From DATJBF01 sp035515475 (GTDB lineage: Bacteria > Verrucomicrobiota > Verrucomicrobiia > Palsa-1439): a stretch of DNA of 64,000 nt. The position numbers and the translations under genes were made by a program. Under the pieces are notes generated by a model, which had not been told where the DNA came from, made no database searches, and saw only the letters and a list, made by a program, of their open reading frames with translations. This document shows positions 34,926 to 43,741 of the stretch, one piece after another; position 1 is the stretch's first letter; the number at the start of each line of letters is the position of its first letter. The DNA lies in the NCBI GenBank assembly GCA_035515475.1, contig DATJBF010000033.1, positions 1-64,000 on the forward strand, in the 5' to 3' direction.

Positions 34926-36440
34926 ATGGACGAGAAAGTTCAAGAAACCGAAAAATCTCAGGAACCGACGGCAGTTGGGGCATCTTCCGTGACTCAAGCC
35001 TCCCGCGAGGCGCCCAAACTCACGAAAGTTGAGGAAATTCGCCGGAAGTCCGCGGACTACCTTGAAACCGTCAGCGGCGGCAAGAAGCTCGACCCCGAAG
35101 ACAAGAACTACATCGTCAAGCATACCTTGGAGAACTTTGACGACTACTTCAACCGCGGGTTTCTCCACTACCGCAAGTCTGTGGCTGAAGCCGAGGATTT
35201 TGCGGCGATCGAATGGACCGGGCAGGGGTCGATCATCGAGGACATCATGGGCCGCAAGTTCATCGATTGCCTCGGCGGCTTCGGCGTCTACAACATGGGC
35301 ATCCGCCACCCCAAGATCATCGATGCCGTCCAGGCCCAGCTCAAACGCATGCCACTGTCGTCCCAGGAATTGCTCGACCCGTTGCGCGGATTTCTGGCCG
35401 AATTGCTCGGCGAACTCGCCCCCGGCGACCTGCAGGAATGCTTCTTTATCAGCAACGGCACCGACGCCGTCGAAGGCGCCCTGAAGCTGGCGCGGTTGCA
35501 CACGAAAAAGACCGGTTTCATTTCCACCACCGGCGGCTTCCACGGCAAGAGCATGGGGTCGCTCTCCGTCATGGGCCGGGCCGTCTACCGCAAACCATTC
35601 CAGCCGCTCCTCTCCGGCGTCCATTTCGTGGACTATGGCGATATCAAGGACCTGGAGCGCGAGATGAAGAAGCTCCTCGACCTCGGCGAAGACATTGCCG
35701 CCATCATCCTGGAGCCGGTCCAGGGCGAAGCCGGCGCGGTCGTGCCGCCTGACGATTATCTGCCTCGGATCCGACAGTTGTGCGACGAGTACAACGTGCT
35801 GATGATTCTCGATGAGGTGCAGACGGGCATGGGGCGCACCGGCAAAGTGTTCGGCTGCGAGCACTGGAACGTCGTGCCCGACATTCTGTGTCTCGGAAAA
35901 GCGCTCGGCGGCGGCGTGATGCCCCTGAGCGCGTTCATGAGTACGCCAAAGATTTGGAAGGTCCTCGAAGAAAATCCGTTCCTGCACAGCTCGACGTTTG
36001 GCGGCAATCCGCTGGCGTGCGCCGCCGGCATCGCCGCGATCAACGTCATGCTCGAAGAGAATCTCCCGCAGCAGGCCGCCGAGAAAGGCGCCTACTTGAT
36101 GAAGCGTCTCCGGTCGTTCCAGGCGTTGTATCCGGAGTTCTTGAAGGTCGTTCGCGGCAAAGGCCTGCTTATCGGGCTCGAGTTCGCTGACCGGTTTGTC
36201 GGTTATCGCGTCGCCGCGGGCCTGTTCAAGCGCGGGGTGCTCGTGGCCGGCACGCTGCTCAGCGCCCGGACCATCCGCATCGAGCCGGCGCTGAACATCA
36301 GCTACGAGTTGCTCGACGAGATGCTCGACAAACTCGCCGACACGCTCAAGGAAATCGACAAACAGCTGGATAAAGAAGCCAAAGAAAAAGCTTCCAAGGA
36401 CAAGGACGCGAAGGACGGCAAGGACGGCAAAGGCGGCTGA
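34926..36440 (+). CDS. patA: Putrescine aminotransferase (YgjG/PatA type, class III)
   Basis: 504 residues. The sequence closely follows E. coli YgjG: FNRGFLHYRKSV, IDCLGGFGVYNMGIRHP, FHGKSMGSLS, LILDEVQTGMGRTGK-like PLP-Asp segment, CLGKALGGGVMP with the Schiff-base Lys, and STFGGNPLACAA. It transaminates putrescine with 2-oxoglutarate to 4-aminobutanal, consistent with the two aldehyde dehydrogenase genes downstream. About 35 extra N-terminal residues and a Lys/Asp/Gly-rich tail (from about 480) are unusual for the family; the tail may only reflect low-complexity drift. Confidence 0.92.
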   Translation: MDEKVQETEKSQEPTAVGASSVTQASREAPKLTKVEEIRRKSADYLETVSGGKKLDPEDKNYIVKHTLENFDDYFNRGFLHYRKSVAEAEDFAAIEWTGQGSIIEDIMGRKFIDCLGGFGVYNMGIRHPKIIDAVQAQLKRMPLSSQELLDPLRGFLAELLGELAPGDLQECFFISNGTDAVEGALKLARLHTKKTGFISTTGGFHGKSMGSLSVMGRAVYRKPFQPLLSGVHFVDYGDIKDLEREMKKLLDLGEDIAAIILEPVQGEAGAVVPPDDYLPRIRQLCDEYNVLMILDEVQTGMGRTGKVFGCEHWNVVPDILCLGKALGGGVMPLSAFMSTPKIWKVLEENPFLHSSTFGGNPLACAAGIAAINVMLEENLPQQAAEKGAYLMKRLRSFQALYPEFLKVVRGKGLLIGLEFADRFVGYRVAAGLFKRGVLVAGTLLSARTIRIEPALNISYELLDEMLDKLADTLKEIDKQLDKEAKEKASKDKDAKDGKDGKGG

Positions 36441-36454
36441 GCCGAGTTTGTAGT

Positions 36455-36514
36455 TGTAGCGGCGGTCTGCGACCGCCGATGCCCGCAGTTCGGCGCTCGC
36501 AGAGCGCCGCTACA
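36455..36514. repeat. Palindromic intergenic repeat
   Basis: TGTAGCGGCG at one end pairs with CGCCGCTACA at the other; an inner part (GGCGGTCTGCGACCGCC) is also self-complementary. It belongs to the dispersed palindromic families of this window and could fold in the patA-aldehyde dehydrogenase transcript. Confidence 0.6.
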
Positions 36515-36554
36515 GGAGGGCGGGGTGGGAATCCGCAGGTCAGGAGGCAGTGGC

Positions 36555-38030
36555 ATGAAATACCAATGGATCGCTGGCAAATGGTTGAAGTCTACCCGGG
36601 ACAAAATTCCCGTCGTCAATCCCGCCACCGAAGAGATCATCGACCACGTTTCCCGCGGCACCGTGGCTGACGGCGATCGGGCCGTGCGCGCCGCGCGCGA
36701 GGCGTTCGACACCTGGCGGTGGGTTCCCGCGGTCGAAAAAGCCGCGTTGCTGCATGGGATCGCCCGCGACCTGCGCGCCCGCCAGAAGGACCTCGCCACC
36801 ATCATGACCCAGGAAGGCGGCAAACCGTGGTGCGAGAACCGCGACGAAGTGGAATGGGTTGCCGCCTGCTTCGATTACTATGCCGAGGTGGGCCGGAATT
36901 CCCGCGGGAACTCGCTGCCGCCCGTTTTCCATCACCAGGTCAATTTCACCATCAAAGAACCTTACGGCGTCGCGTTCTGCATCATCCCGTGGAATTACCC
37001 GTTGCTGCTCCTCGCCTGGAAGGTCGCGCCCGCGCTGATGGCCGGCAACACCGTGATCATCAAACCCAGCAACGAAACGCCGCTCTCGACCCTGGCGTTG
37101 GCCGACGTCTTTGCCCAACTGCCCGCCGGCGTCGTCAACATCGTCACCGGCCGCGGCACGGAAATCGGCGAGGCAATCATCAAACATCCCGGCACCGATC
37201 TGGTGGCGTTGACCGGCTCGACCGAGACCGGCCAGCGGGTCGGCAAACTCTGCGCCGAGCAGGTGAAGAAGTTCCATGCCGAACTCGGCGGGAACGACCC
37301 GTTCATCGTGTGCGGCGATGCCGATTTGGACATTGCCAGCCGGGCGGCGTGCTGGGCGGCGTACCTCAACACCGGCCAGGTCTGCACGAGCTGCAAACGC
37401 CTGTACGTGTTCAGCGAGATCGCCGAGGAGTTCACCCGGCGCGTTGTCAAACACACCCAGTCGCTCATCCTCGGCAACGGCCTCGACCCGAACACCGACA
37501 TCGGGCCGTTGATCAACCTGACCCAACTCGAAGACGTCCACGCCCGCGTGACCGAGGCCGTGCGCGACGGCGCGAAGCTGTTGTGCGGCGGACGCCGCTC
37601 ACCGAAGTTCAAGAAAGGGTTCTTCTACGAGCCGACCGTTCTCACGAACGTCAAACAAAAGATGCGGATCGTCGCCACCGAGACGTTCGGCCCGATCCTG
37701 CCGATCATCCGCGTCAAAGACATCGACCACGCCATTCAACTGGCCAACGACAGCAACTACGGACTCGGCGCGAACATTTACACCAACAACATGGAATGGG
37801 CGATGAAAGCCATGGACCATATCACGGCCGGCACGTTCTGGATCAACGACCCGCTTACCGACAACGACGCGGGGCCGTTCGGCGGGATGCGCCAGACCGG
37901 CCACTCGCGCGAACTCGGCGAGGAAGGCCTCGACGAATTCCGCGAGACCAAGCACGTCCACCTCGATTACAAGCAAGAGATCAAGCCGTACTGGTACCCG
38001 TACTCGAAGTACAATAAAATGACTTCATGA
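36555..38030 (+). CDS. NAD(P)-dependent aldehyde dehydrogenase, putative 4-aminobutanal dehydrogenase
   Basis: 491 residues of the ALDH superfamily. The cofactor segment is IPWNYPLLLLAWKVAPAL, the glycine motif is LTGSTETGQ, the base Glu lies in FHAELGGNDPF, and the nucleophile Cys is in GQVCTSCKRL. Position directly downstream of patA makes 4-aminobutanal (to GABA) the likeliest substrate, though betaine-aldehyde-like enzymes have the same motifs. Start ATG 36555 has AGGAGG at 36542-36547. The gene is followed by a second aldehyde dehydrogenase after 72 bp of repeat. Confidence 0.85.
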   Translation: MKYQWIAGKWLKSTRDKIPVVNPATEEIIDHVSRGTVADGDRAVRAAREAFDTWRWVPAVEKAALLHGIARDLRARQKDLATIMTQEGGKPWCENRDEVEWVAACFDYYAEVGRNSRGNSLPPVFHHQVNFTIKEPYGVAFCIIPWNYPLLLLAWKVAPALMAGNTVIIKPSNETPLSTLALADVFAQLPAGVVNIVTGRGTEIGEAIIKHPGTDLVALTGSTETGQRVGKLCAEQVKKFHAELGGNDPFIVCGDADLDIASRAACWAAYLNTGQVCTSCKRLYVFSEIAEEFTRRVVKHTQSLILGNGLDPNTDIGPLINLTQLEDVHARVTEAVRDGAKLLCGGRRSPKFKKGFFYEPTVLTNVKQKMRIVATETFGPILPIIRVKDIDHAIQLANDSNYGLGANIYTNNMEWAMKAMDHITAGTFWINDPLTDNDAGPFGGMRQTGHSRELGEEGLDEFRETKHVHLDYKQEIKPYWYPYSKYNKMTS

Positions 38031-38102
38031 TCCACCGATTACACCGATTCCACTGATTCCAATCCGTGGCCATCCGCGTAATCCGTGGAGAAAGGAATCT
38101 GC

Positions 38103-39557
38103 ATGAGAACGTACAAGAATTACGTCAACAACGAGTGGGTCGGCAGCGCCCACACCCGCGAAATCATCAACCCCGCCACCGGCCAACCGATTGCCGTCGT
38201 GCCCGAGGCCAGCAAGGAAGACGTCGAACGCGCCATTGCCGTCGCGCGCGCGACGTTCGACAACACGGACTGGCGGGATTCCGCGAAGGCCCAGGTGCGC
38301 GGCCGGATCCTGTTCAAGATGGCCGAGGTGGTGCGCAAACACCTGGCCGAGTTGGCCGAGCTGGAAACGATGAGCTGCGGCAAACCGATCGTCGAGAGCG
38401 AGATCGACATGGCCGATACCGCCACCTGCTTCGAGTACAACGGCGGTTTGGCCACGAAATTCCACGGCGAAACGATCAACGTGCCCGACAACGCGCTCAA
38501 TTTCACCCTGAAAGAAGCCATGGGCGTCTGCGGCCTGATCATTCCGTGGAACTATCCGCTGCTGTTGACCGCGTGGAAGCTCGGGCCCGCCATCGCCGCC
38601 GGCTGCACCGTGATCGTCAAACCCGCCCGGCCCACGCCGTTGACCATGCTCGAACTCTGCAAGCTCATCCAGAAGGAAATTCCCGAGCTCCCGCCGGGCG
38701 TGCTCAACGTCGTCACCGGCGACGGCTCGATCATCGGCCGCGCGCTGTCCGAGTCCCCCGACGTGGACAAGATCTCGTTGACGGGCGGCACCGACACCGG
38801 CAAGGCCATTCTGCGGGCGATCGGCAGTTCCCACATCAAGAAGATCACGTTCGAACTCGGCGGCAAATCGCCCAACATCTTCTTTGCCGACGCCGACCTC
38901 GAGGCGGCGACCGACGGCGCGCTCTTCGGCGTGTTCATCAACCAGGGCGAAGTGTGCACCGCCGGCTCGCGGGTGCTGGTCCAAAAAGACATCTGGAAGA
39001 AGTTCATGGACCGGATGAAAGAGAAGACCAAACGGATCAAGCTGGGCGACCCGCTCAAGCGCGAGACCAAGATGGGGCCGCTGGTCACCGAGGAACACCA
39101 GCAAAAAGTTCTCAGCTACATCAACCTCGGCCGCAAAGAAGCGAAACTGGTCATGGGCGGCGGCCAGCCCAAAGGCAAAGGGTACTTCGTCGAGCCGACG
39201 ATCTTCGAGACCGACAACACCACGCGGATTGCCCGGGAAGAGATTTTCGGCCCGGTCGTGGCCTGCATCCCGTTCAAGGACGAAGCCGACGCGATCAAGA
39301 TTGCCAACGACACGCCGTACGGGTTGTCGGCCGCGTTGTGGTCGCGCGACATCTTCAAGTGCCTGCGCGTCGTCAAAGCCCTCCGGGCCGGGATTGTGTG
39401 GGTCAACACCATGCAACCCTGTTACGTGGAAAGCCCGTGGGGCGGTTACAAAGCCAGCGGACAGGGACGGGAGATGAGCCTGACCGGCATTGAGGAGTTC
39501 CTCGAAACCAAACAGGTCCACATCAACCTGAACGAAGCCGGCATCGGGTGGTATTAG
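38103..39557 (+). CDS. Second NAD(P)-dependent aldehyde dehydrogenase of the polyamine locus
   Basis: 484 residues. Signatures are IPWNYPLLLTAWKLGPAIAAG, LTGGTDTGKA, ITFELGGKSPNI (base Glu) and NQGEVCTAGSR (nucleophile Cys), a betaine-aldehyde/aminoaldehyde dehydrogenase pattern. It may act on aminopropionaldehyde, succinate semialdehyde or 4-aminobutanal; the sequence alone does not decide. Start ATG 38103 (MRTYKNY) is preferred to 38085, because GAAAGG lies just before it. The 72-bp gap from the previous gene holds ATCCGTGG-type repeats. Confidence 0.85.
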   Translation: MRTYKNYVNNEWVGSAHTREIINPATGQPIAVVPEASKEDVERAIAVARATFDNTDWRDSAKAQVRGRILFKMAEVVRKHLAELAELETMSCGKPIVESEIDMADTATCFEYNGGLATKFHGETINVPDNALNFTLKEAMGVCGLIIPWNYPLLLTAWKLGPAIAAGCTVIVKPARPTPLTMLELCKLIQKEIPELPPGVLNVVTGDGSIIGRALSESPDVDKISLTGGTDTGKAILRAIGSSHIKKITFELGGKSPNIFFADADLEAATDGALFGVFINQGEVCTAGSRVLVQKDIWKKFMDRMKEKTKRIKLGDPLKRETKMGPLVTEEHQQKVLSYINLGRKEAKLVMGGGQPKGKGYFVEPTIFETDNTTRIAREEIFGPVVACIPFKDEADAIKIANDTPYGLSAALWSRDIFKCLRVVKALRAGIVWVNTMQPCYVESPWGGYKASGQGREMSLTGIEEFLETKQVHINLNEAGIGWY

Positions 39558-39574
39558 TCCGGGCAGGAAGCTGT

Positions 39575-39655
39575 TGTGGCTGCGGCGCTCTGTCGCCGCG
39601 CTTTGGTCGTCCGTCGAGAGCTCCAGGCCCACGCCGACAGAGCGGCGTGGCCACA
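39575..39655. repeat. Large imperfect inverted repeat between convergent genes
   Basis: TGTGGCTGCGGCGCTCTGTC (39575-39594) is nearly complementary to GACAGAGCGGCGTGGCCACA (39636-39655). It lies between the convergent aldehyde dehydrogenase and metB-like genes and could serve as a bidirectional terminator. Confidence 0.55.
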
Positions 39656-39665
39656 AGTTCTGTTT

Positions 39666-40874
39666 TCAGATTTTTCCCAATGCCTGCTGAAGGTCGGCGA
39701 GGAGATCGTCGACATCCTCCAACCCAAGGGCGATGCGGACGAGGTTGTCCACCATGCCGATGGACCGGCGATAGTCCTCCGGGTAATCGAAGAACGACAT
39801 CGTAGCCATCTGGGTGACGAGGCTTTCGCTGCCACCGAGGCTCGGCGTGATGAGGAACAACTCCAGCGCGTCGATGAATTTCCTCGTCTCTTTGGCGCCG
39901 CCTCTGACGAGGAAGGTAATGACGCTGCCGAAGCCGCGCATCTGTTCGCTGGCGATCTTGTAGTCGGGGTGGGACTTCAACCCGGGGTACCAGACCTTTT
40001 CGATTTTGGGGTGCGCCTCCAGCATGCGGGCCACGGCGAGGCCGGCGCGGTTGTGATGTTCCATGCGGAGCGCGAAACTTTTCAATCCCCGTTCGAGCAG
40101 GAAACACGTGAACGGTCCCGGGGTGGCGCCGATCATGCGCTGCATCCGGTACAGGTCGTCGAGCATGTCGTATCCGCCGAGGGTCACGCCCGCCAAGAGA
40201 TCGTTGTGGCCACCCAGGTATTTGGTGGCCGAATGGATGACCATGTCCACGCCCAGCGCGAGCGGCTGGATGTTGTAAGGCGTGGCGAGCGTGGCGTCGA
40301 TCATGGTCTTGATCTTGTGTTGCCGGGCGACCTTGACGACAGCCGGGATGTCGAGCACGCGCAGGTACGGGTTCGTCGGCGATTCGGTGAAGATGATGTT
40401 GGTGTTGGGCCGGATCGCCTTGGCAATTTCTGCGGCCGTCGGGTCGACCATCGTGACCTGCATGCCGAACTCGGCGAGGATGTTCGTGGCGAAATCGCGG
40501 GTCTGCCGGTAGCAATCTTTCGTGAAGATGATGTGGCCGTTGCGGCGCATGTACGCCAGCAACGTCATGACCACGGCGCTCATGCCGGTCGAGAACAGCA
40601 ACGCCCGCTCCGCCCCTTCGATGGCGGCGAGTTTGCGCTCGCATTCCTGTTGGGTCGGGTTGCCGTAGCGGCCGTACTCGTGCTCGCGCAGCACGCGGCC
40701 ACTGCTCTTGGCTTGCATGAACTCCAACACCTCGGCGGTGGAATCGAAGTAGTAATTCGAGGTCTGAACGATGGGCGTGGAGACGGCGAAATGCGCCTTC
40801 GGCTGACGGCTCGGTCCGTGGACGGCGAGCGTGGCCGGCTTGTACTGTTTGGGCTTGTAAGTTTTCTTAGGCAC
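39666..40874 (-). CDS. Cystathionine gamma-synthase / O-succinylhomoserine sulfhydrylase-like (Cys/Met PLP) enzyme
   Basis: 402 residues from GTG 40874, overlapping the threonine synthase stop by 8 bp. Motifs: EYGRYGNPTQQECERKLAAIEGAERALLFSTGM, SPTNPYLRVLDI, DATLATP, and the Schiff-base Lys in HSATKYLGGHND. This is the transsulfuration-family PLP fold. Homoserine-derived substrates fit the neighbouring thrC and the distant thrB; methionine synthesis is more likely than methionine degradation. Gamma-synthase, sulfhydrylase and lyase activities cannot be separated from motifs alone. Confidence 0.82.
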   Translation of the reverse strand: MPKKTYKPKQYKPATLAVHGPSRQPKAHFAVSTPIVQTSNYYFDSTAEVLEFMQAKSSGRVLREHEYGRYGNPTQQECERKLAAIEGAERALLFSTGMSAVVMTLLAYMRRNGHIIFTKDCYRQTRDFATNILAEFGMQVTMVDPTAAEIAKAIRPNTNIIFTESPTNPYLRVLDIPAVVKVARQHKIKTMIDATLATPYNIQPLALGVDMVIHSATKYLGGHNDLLAGVTLGGYDMLDDLYRMQRMIGATPGPFTCFLLERGLKSFALRMEHHNRAGLAVARMLEAHPKIEKVWYPGLKSHPDYKIASEQMRGFGSVITFLVRGGAKETRKFIDALELFLITPSLGGSESLVTQMATMSFFDYPEDYRRSIGMVDNLVRIALGLEDVDDLLADLQQALGKI

Positions 40875-42213
40875 CGGTCTTGTTCCTCTTCCGCACCGAT
40901 TCGGCGAGCGCTTGTTTGACGGCTTCCACGCTCGGTGGTAGTTCGACCGGCCGGTTCGCGTATTGCGTCGGAAACTCCAGCGTGCCCTCATGGTAGCGGA
41001 CTTTGAAATCGGCAAACTTCAATCCGTGCGCGGTCGAGATCACAACCACGCGTTCCGACTTGTCGATCTTACCGGCCTTGAGCAGCTTGATCAACGCGGC
41101 CAGGGCCACGCCGGTATGCGGACAGGTGAACAGGCCGGTGCGGTCGCCCAACGCCGCGGCGTCGGCCAGTTCCTGTTCGGTGGCCTGTTCCACAATCCCG
41201 TTGAATTGCCGGAGGGTGCGTACCGCTTTCTCGTAACTGACCGGGTGCCCGATCTGAATCGCGCTGGCCAGGGTCTTCTGCGCGTCCATTGCCTCGAAAC
41301 TCTTGAAGTCCTTCAAGTAGGACCGGTACAACGGGTTCGCCCGTTCGGCCTGCGCGACGACGATGCGCGGCAGCGTGGCGATCAACCCGAGGTCGCGCAT
41401 CATCAATAACCCGTTGCCCAGCGCCGACACGTTGCCCAGATTGCCGCCCGGGATGACGATCACATCCGGGCATTCCCAATCAAACTGCTGGACGATCTCG
41501 ATGCCCACCGTTTTTTGGCCCTCGATGCGCAACGAGTTCATCGAGTTCGCCAGATAAATCGTCTCGTCCTTCGTGATTTCCTGTACCACTTTCATGCAGC
41601 CGTCGAAATCCGTGTCCAACGACAGCACCAACGCGCCGTTGGCGATTGGCTGAACGAGTTGCGCGATGGAGATCTTGCCCTTGGGCAACAGCACGATCGC
41701 GGGGATGCCGGCCCCGGCGCAATACACGGCCAGCGCTGCCGACGTGTCGCCCGTGGACGCGCAGGCGACCGCCTGAATGGGCGCGCCTTCGCTGATCATC
41801 TGTTTGACCTGCGACACCAGGACCGTCATGCCGAGGTCTTTGAACGAACCGCTGTGCGTGTTGCCGCAGAGTTTTACCCACAGATCGTCCACGCCGATCG
41901 TCTTGCCGAACCGTTCCGCCCAGAACAGGTTCGTCCCGCCCTCGTACATCGACACGATGTTCTCATCGGCGATCTGCGGCAGGATCCATTCTTTCTTGCC
42001 CCAGACGCCGGACCCGTAGGGCCACTCGTTGGACTTGTAGCGGTCCTCGAACAATTTCATCCAGGCCTTGGCGTCGCGACGCGCCAGCGCGTGCAGGTCA
42101 TGGGTGACTTCGAGCAACGAACCGCAGTTCCGGCACCGATAAACGATCTCGTTGAGCTGGTAGGTGGCCCGGCACTGTTCGTTGATGCACTGAAACCAAG
42201 CACGATAAGACAT
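40867..42213 (-). CDS. thrC: Threonine synthase
   Basis: 448 residues. An N-terminal zinc-ribbon-like pair (CINEQC and CRNC) precedes the fold-type II PLP core. The Schiff-base Lys is in THSGSFKDLGM, the phosphate loop is GNLGN (IPGGNLGNVSA), and ACASTGDTSAALA is typical of threonine synthases. It converts O-phosphohomoserine to threonine. The start is ATG 42213; the longer frame upstream is intergenic. It is coupled to the metB-like gene, so branch-point enzymes for threonine and methionine share a transcript. Confidence 0.92.
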   Translation of the reverse strand: MSYRAWFQCINEQCRATYQLNEIVYRCRNCGSLLEVTHDLHALARRDAKAWMKLFEDRYKSNEWPYGSGVWGKKEWILPQIADENIVSMYEGGTNLFWAERFGKTIGVDDLWVKLCGNTHSGSFKDLGMTVLVSQVKQMISEGAPIQAVACASTGDTSAALAVYCAGAGIPAIVLLPKGKISIAQLVQPIANGALVLSLDTDFDGCMKVVQEITKDETIYLANSMNSLRIEGQKTVGIEIVQQFDWECPDVIVIPGGNLGNVSALGNGLLMMRDLGLIATLPRIVVAQAERANPLYRSYLKDFKSFEAMDAQKTLASAIQIGHPVSYEKAVRTLRQFNGIVEQATEQELADAAALGDRTGLFTCPHTGVALAALIKLLKAGKIDKSERVVVISTAHGLKFADFKVRYHEGTLEFPTQYANRPVELPPSVEAVKQALAESVRKRNKTGA

Positions 42214-42310
42214 AGCGTTCCCATGATGGAATCGGCCAACCCCTCGCGCAAGGCAAATCGAGGGCTGTTTCCCCCGCGAATCACGCGAATCCACGCGGAT
42301 CCCGCTCCCG

Positions 42311-42345
42311 GTAGGGCCGCGCTGCCACGTGAGCCGCGTAGGCCG
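42311..42345. repeat. Palindromic repeat of the TAGGGCCGCGC family
   Basis: GTAGGGCCGCGCTGCCACGT and the following GAGCCGCG. It lies in the 270-bp gap upstream of thrC that also contains ATTCGCG-type repeats and otherwise no gene. Confidence 0.5.
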
Positions 42346-42484
42346 CGGCAACGTGGCCTCACGCGGCTGCGCGGCCTGGACGCGGCGCACCGCGTCCCTT
42401 CTACCAACGACCTTTGCGCGCCGGCGGTGTCCCCTCCTCAGTCGACTCGGCAGGAATCTCTGTCCTGCTAGAATGTGGAACCGG

Positions 42485-43047
42485 ATGGCCGACGACAAAG
42501 CAGTCATTGCCGTCGAACGGATCGAGCGGCTCATTTATTTGATCCGCGGCCAGAAGGTCATGCTGGCAGCAGATCTGGCTGCGCTATACGGCGTCACAAC
42601 ATGGCGGCTGAACGAGCAGGTAAAGCGCAACCAACACCGCTTCCCGCCAGATTTTGTGTTCCAGCTAACACTGAAGAGGCAGATTTTTTGACCTCGCATT
42701 TTGCGAGGTCAAAGAATGGTCGCGGCGGCAGAAGACATCGCCCCTATGTGTTCACCGAACACGGCGCGGTTATGGCCTCAATGGTCCTGAACAGCCCGCG
42801 TGCGATCGAGATGAGCGTTCGCGTGGTCCGCGCCTTTGTTCGTCTGCGCGAGATGCTGGCATCGAACCGGGAGCTCGCCCAGAAGCTGGCCGAACTGGAG
42901 CACAAACTCGAGGGCCACGACGCAGCGATCCGGAACCTCTTCGAAGCGATCAGGCAGCTTCTCGATTCGCCCAAACCGCCGCGCAAACAGATCGGGTTTC
43001 ATGTGAAAGAGCGCGCCATCCGCTACGCTGTCGCCGGCCGCAATTAG
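42485..43047 (+). pseudogene. Frameshifted ORF6N-domain protein
   Basis: The first part (MADDKAV..., 42485 to about 42673) encodes the ORF6N DNA-binding-like domain with DLAALYGVTTWRLNEQVKRN and RFPPDFVFQLT. The rest (EEADFLTSHFA..., then RHRPYVFTEHGAVMASMVLNSPRA) is in the next frame. One base is missing near 42673, where the family has LTxEE. The C-terminal part (LREMLASNRELAQKLAELE) is a coiled coil. ORF6N proteins are typical of phages and integrated elements. This is either a pseudogene or a sequencing error; the rest of the domain is intact. Confidence 0.8.
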
Positions 43048-43058
43048 CTTTCCGAGCT

Positions 43059-43213
43059 AGGGCCGCGCTCCAGCGCGGCCACGCCATCTAGGCCGAGGAA
43101 CTGCCGTGGATCTCTTACCGCGGATAGCGCGAATCGCGCGAATTCCACTCCCGGTAGGGCCGTGCTGCCGCGCGGCCACACACCATCCGTGTTTCATCCG
43201 TGTGGATCTGTGG
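43059..43213. repeat. Mosaic of short intergenic repeats
   Basis: GGGCCGCGCTCCAGCGCGGCC (about 43063-43083), then a variant of ATTCGCG, a second GTAGGGCCGTGCTGCCGCGC (near 43154) and TTTCATCCGTGTGGATCTGTG. No gene is supported between 43048 and 43303. Confidence 0.6.
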
Positions 43214-43303
43214 CTAACGCCTCGTCCTCGTCGCGATTCCTTGCTTTCCCGCACCAGACGAAAGTATTGCCGGCGCGCTTGGCGGTGTTATCTTGGCCGC
43301 GCC

Positions 43304-43489
43304 ATGCGAAAACCTCCTGCCACCCTCGACGCCATCCGCTCGTTCCGCGGGATCTTCAAACGCCAGCCCGGAGAGAAATCCGCCACTCAGGAACTGCTCG
43401 AGGACCGGGCCGAAGACCTGCGGCTCGAAGAAGCGAAATGGAAGCGATTTGAAACGCGGCTTGCGAAGCCACGGCGAGGCAAACGATGA
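43304..43489 (+). CDS. Small basic protein of unknown function
   Basis: 61 residues, very basic (Lys and Arg rich), predicted helical: FRGIFKRQPGEKSA, then EDRAEDLRLEEAKW. No family recognised. The ATG lies after a GC-rich stretch with no clear ribosome site. It could be an antitoxin-like or DNA-binding small protein, or a spurious frame. The neighbouring HNH remnant and ORF6N pseudogene mark the area as degraded. Confidence 0.35.
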   Translation: MRKPPATLDAIRSFRGIFKRQPGEKSATQELLEDRAEDLRLEEAKWKRFETRLAKPRRGKR

Positions 43490-43598
43490 TACATGGCACT
43501 ACTATGTCTCGCGGCAAGAGCGACCATCGATGAAGCGCGCCTGCGTGGCCGAAGCTTTACCCGCCTCAGGCGGGCAAGCCTTGCCGCAGCGAAGGCCC

Positions 43599-43714
43599 GA
43601 CGACATCATCAGCTATCATGAAGTAGTCCACGCCGAGAAGGCCACGGTGCAGAAGGGCATGAACTACGACTTTGGCAGGGGCTACTCCGTTTTCCTCATG
43701 TCGGTCCGCAAAGG
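43599..43714 (+). pseudogene. Remnant of an HNH-type endonuclease gene
   Basis: One frame reads DDIISYHEVVHAEK, then QKGMNYDFGRGYSVFLMSVRKG. This resembles the centre of HNH/ScoMcrA-like nucleases with the typical YSVFLMSVR segment, but without the following HNH motif. The frame leads to a stop in unrelated sequence. A palindromic repeat (CCCGCCTCAGGCGGG) lies just before it. Confidence 0.5.
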
Positions 43715-43741
43715 ACTTGCCGGAGATGTCTCTCGTCGCGG

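Noticed and set aside
38025..39656. 543-codon open frame on the minus strand
   Set aside because: Shadow opposite the second aldehyde dehydrogenase.
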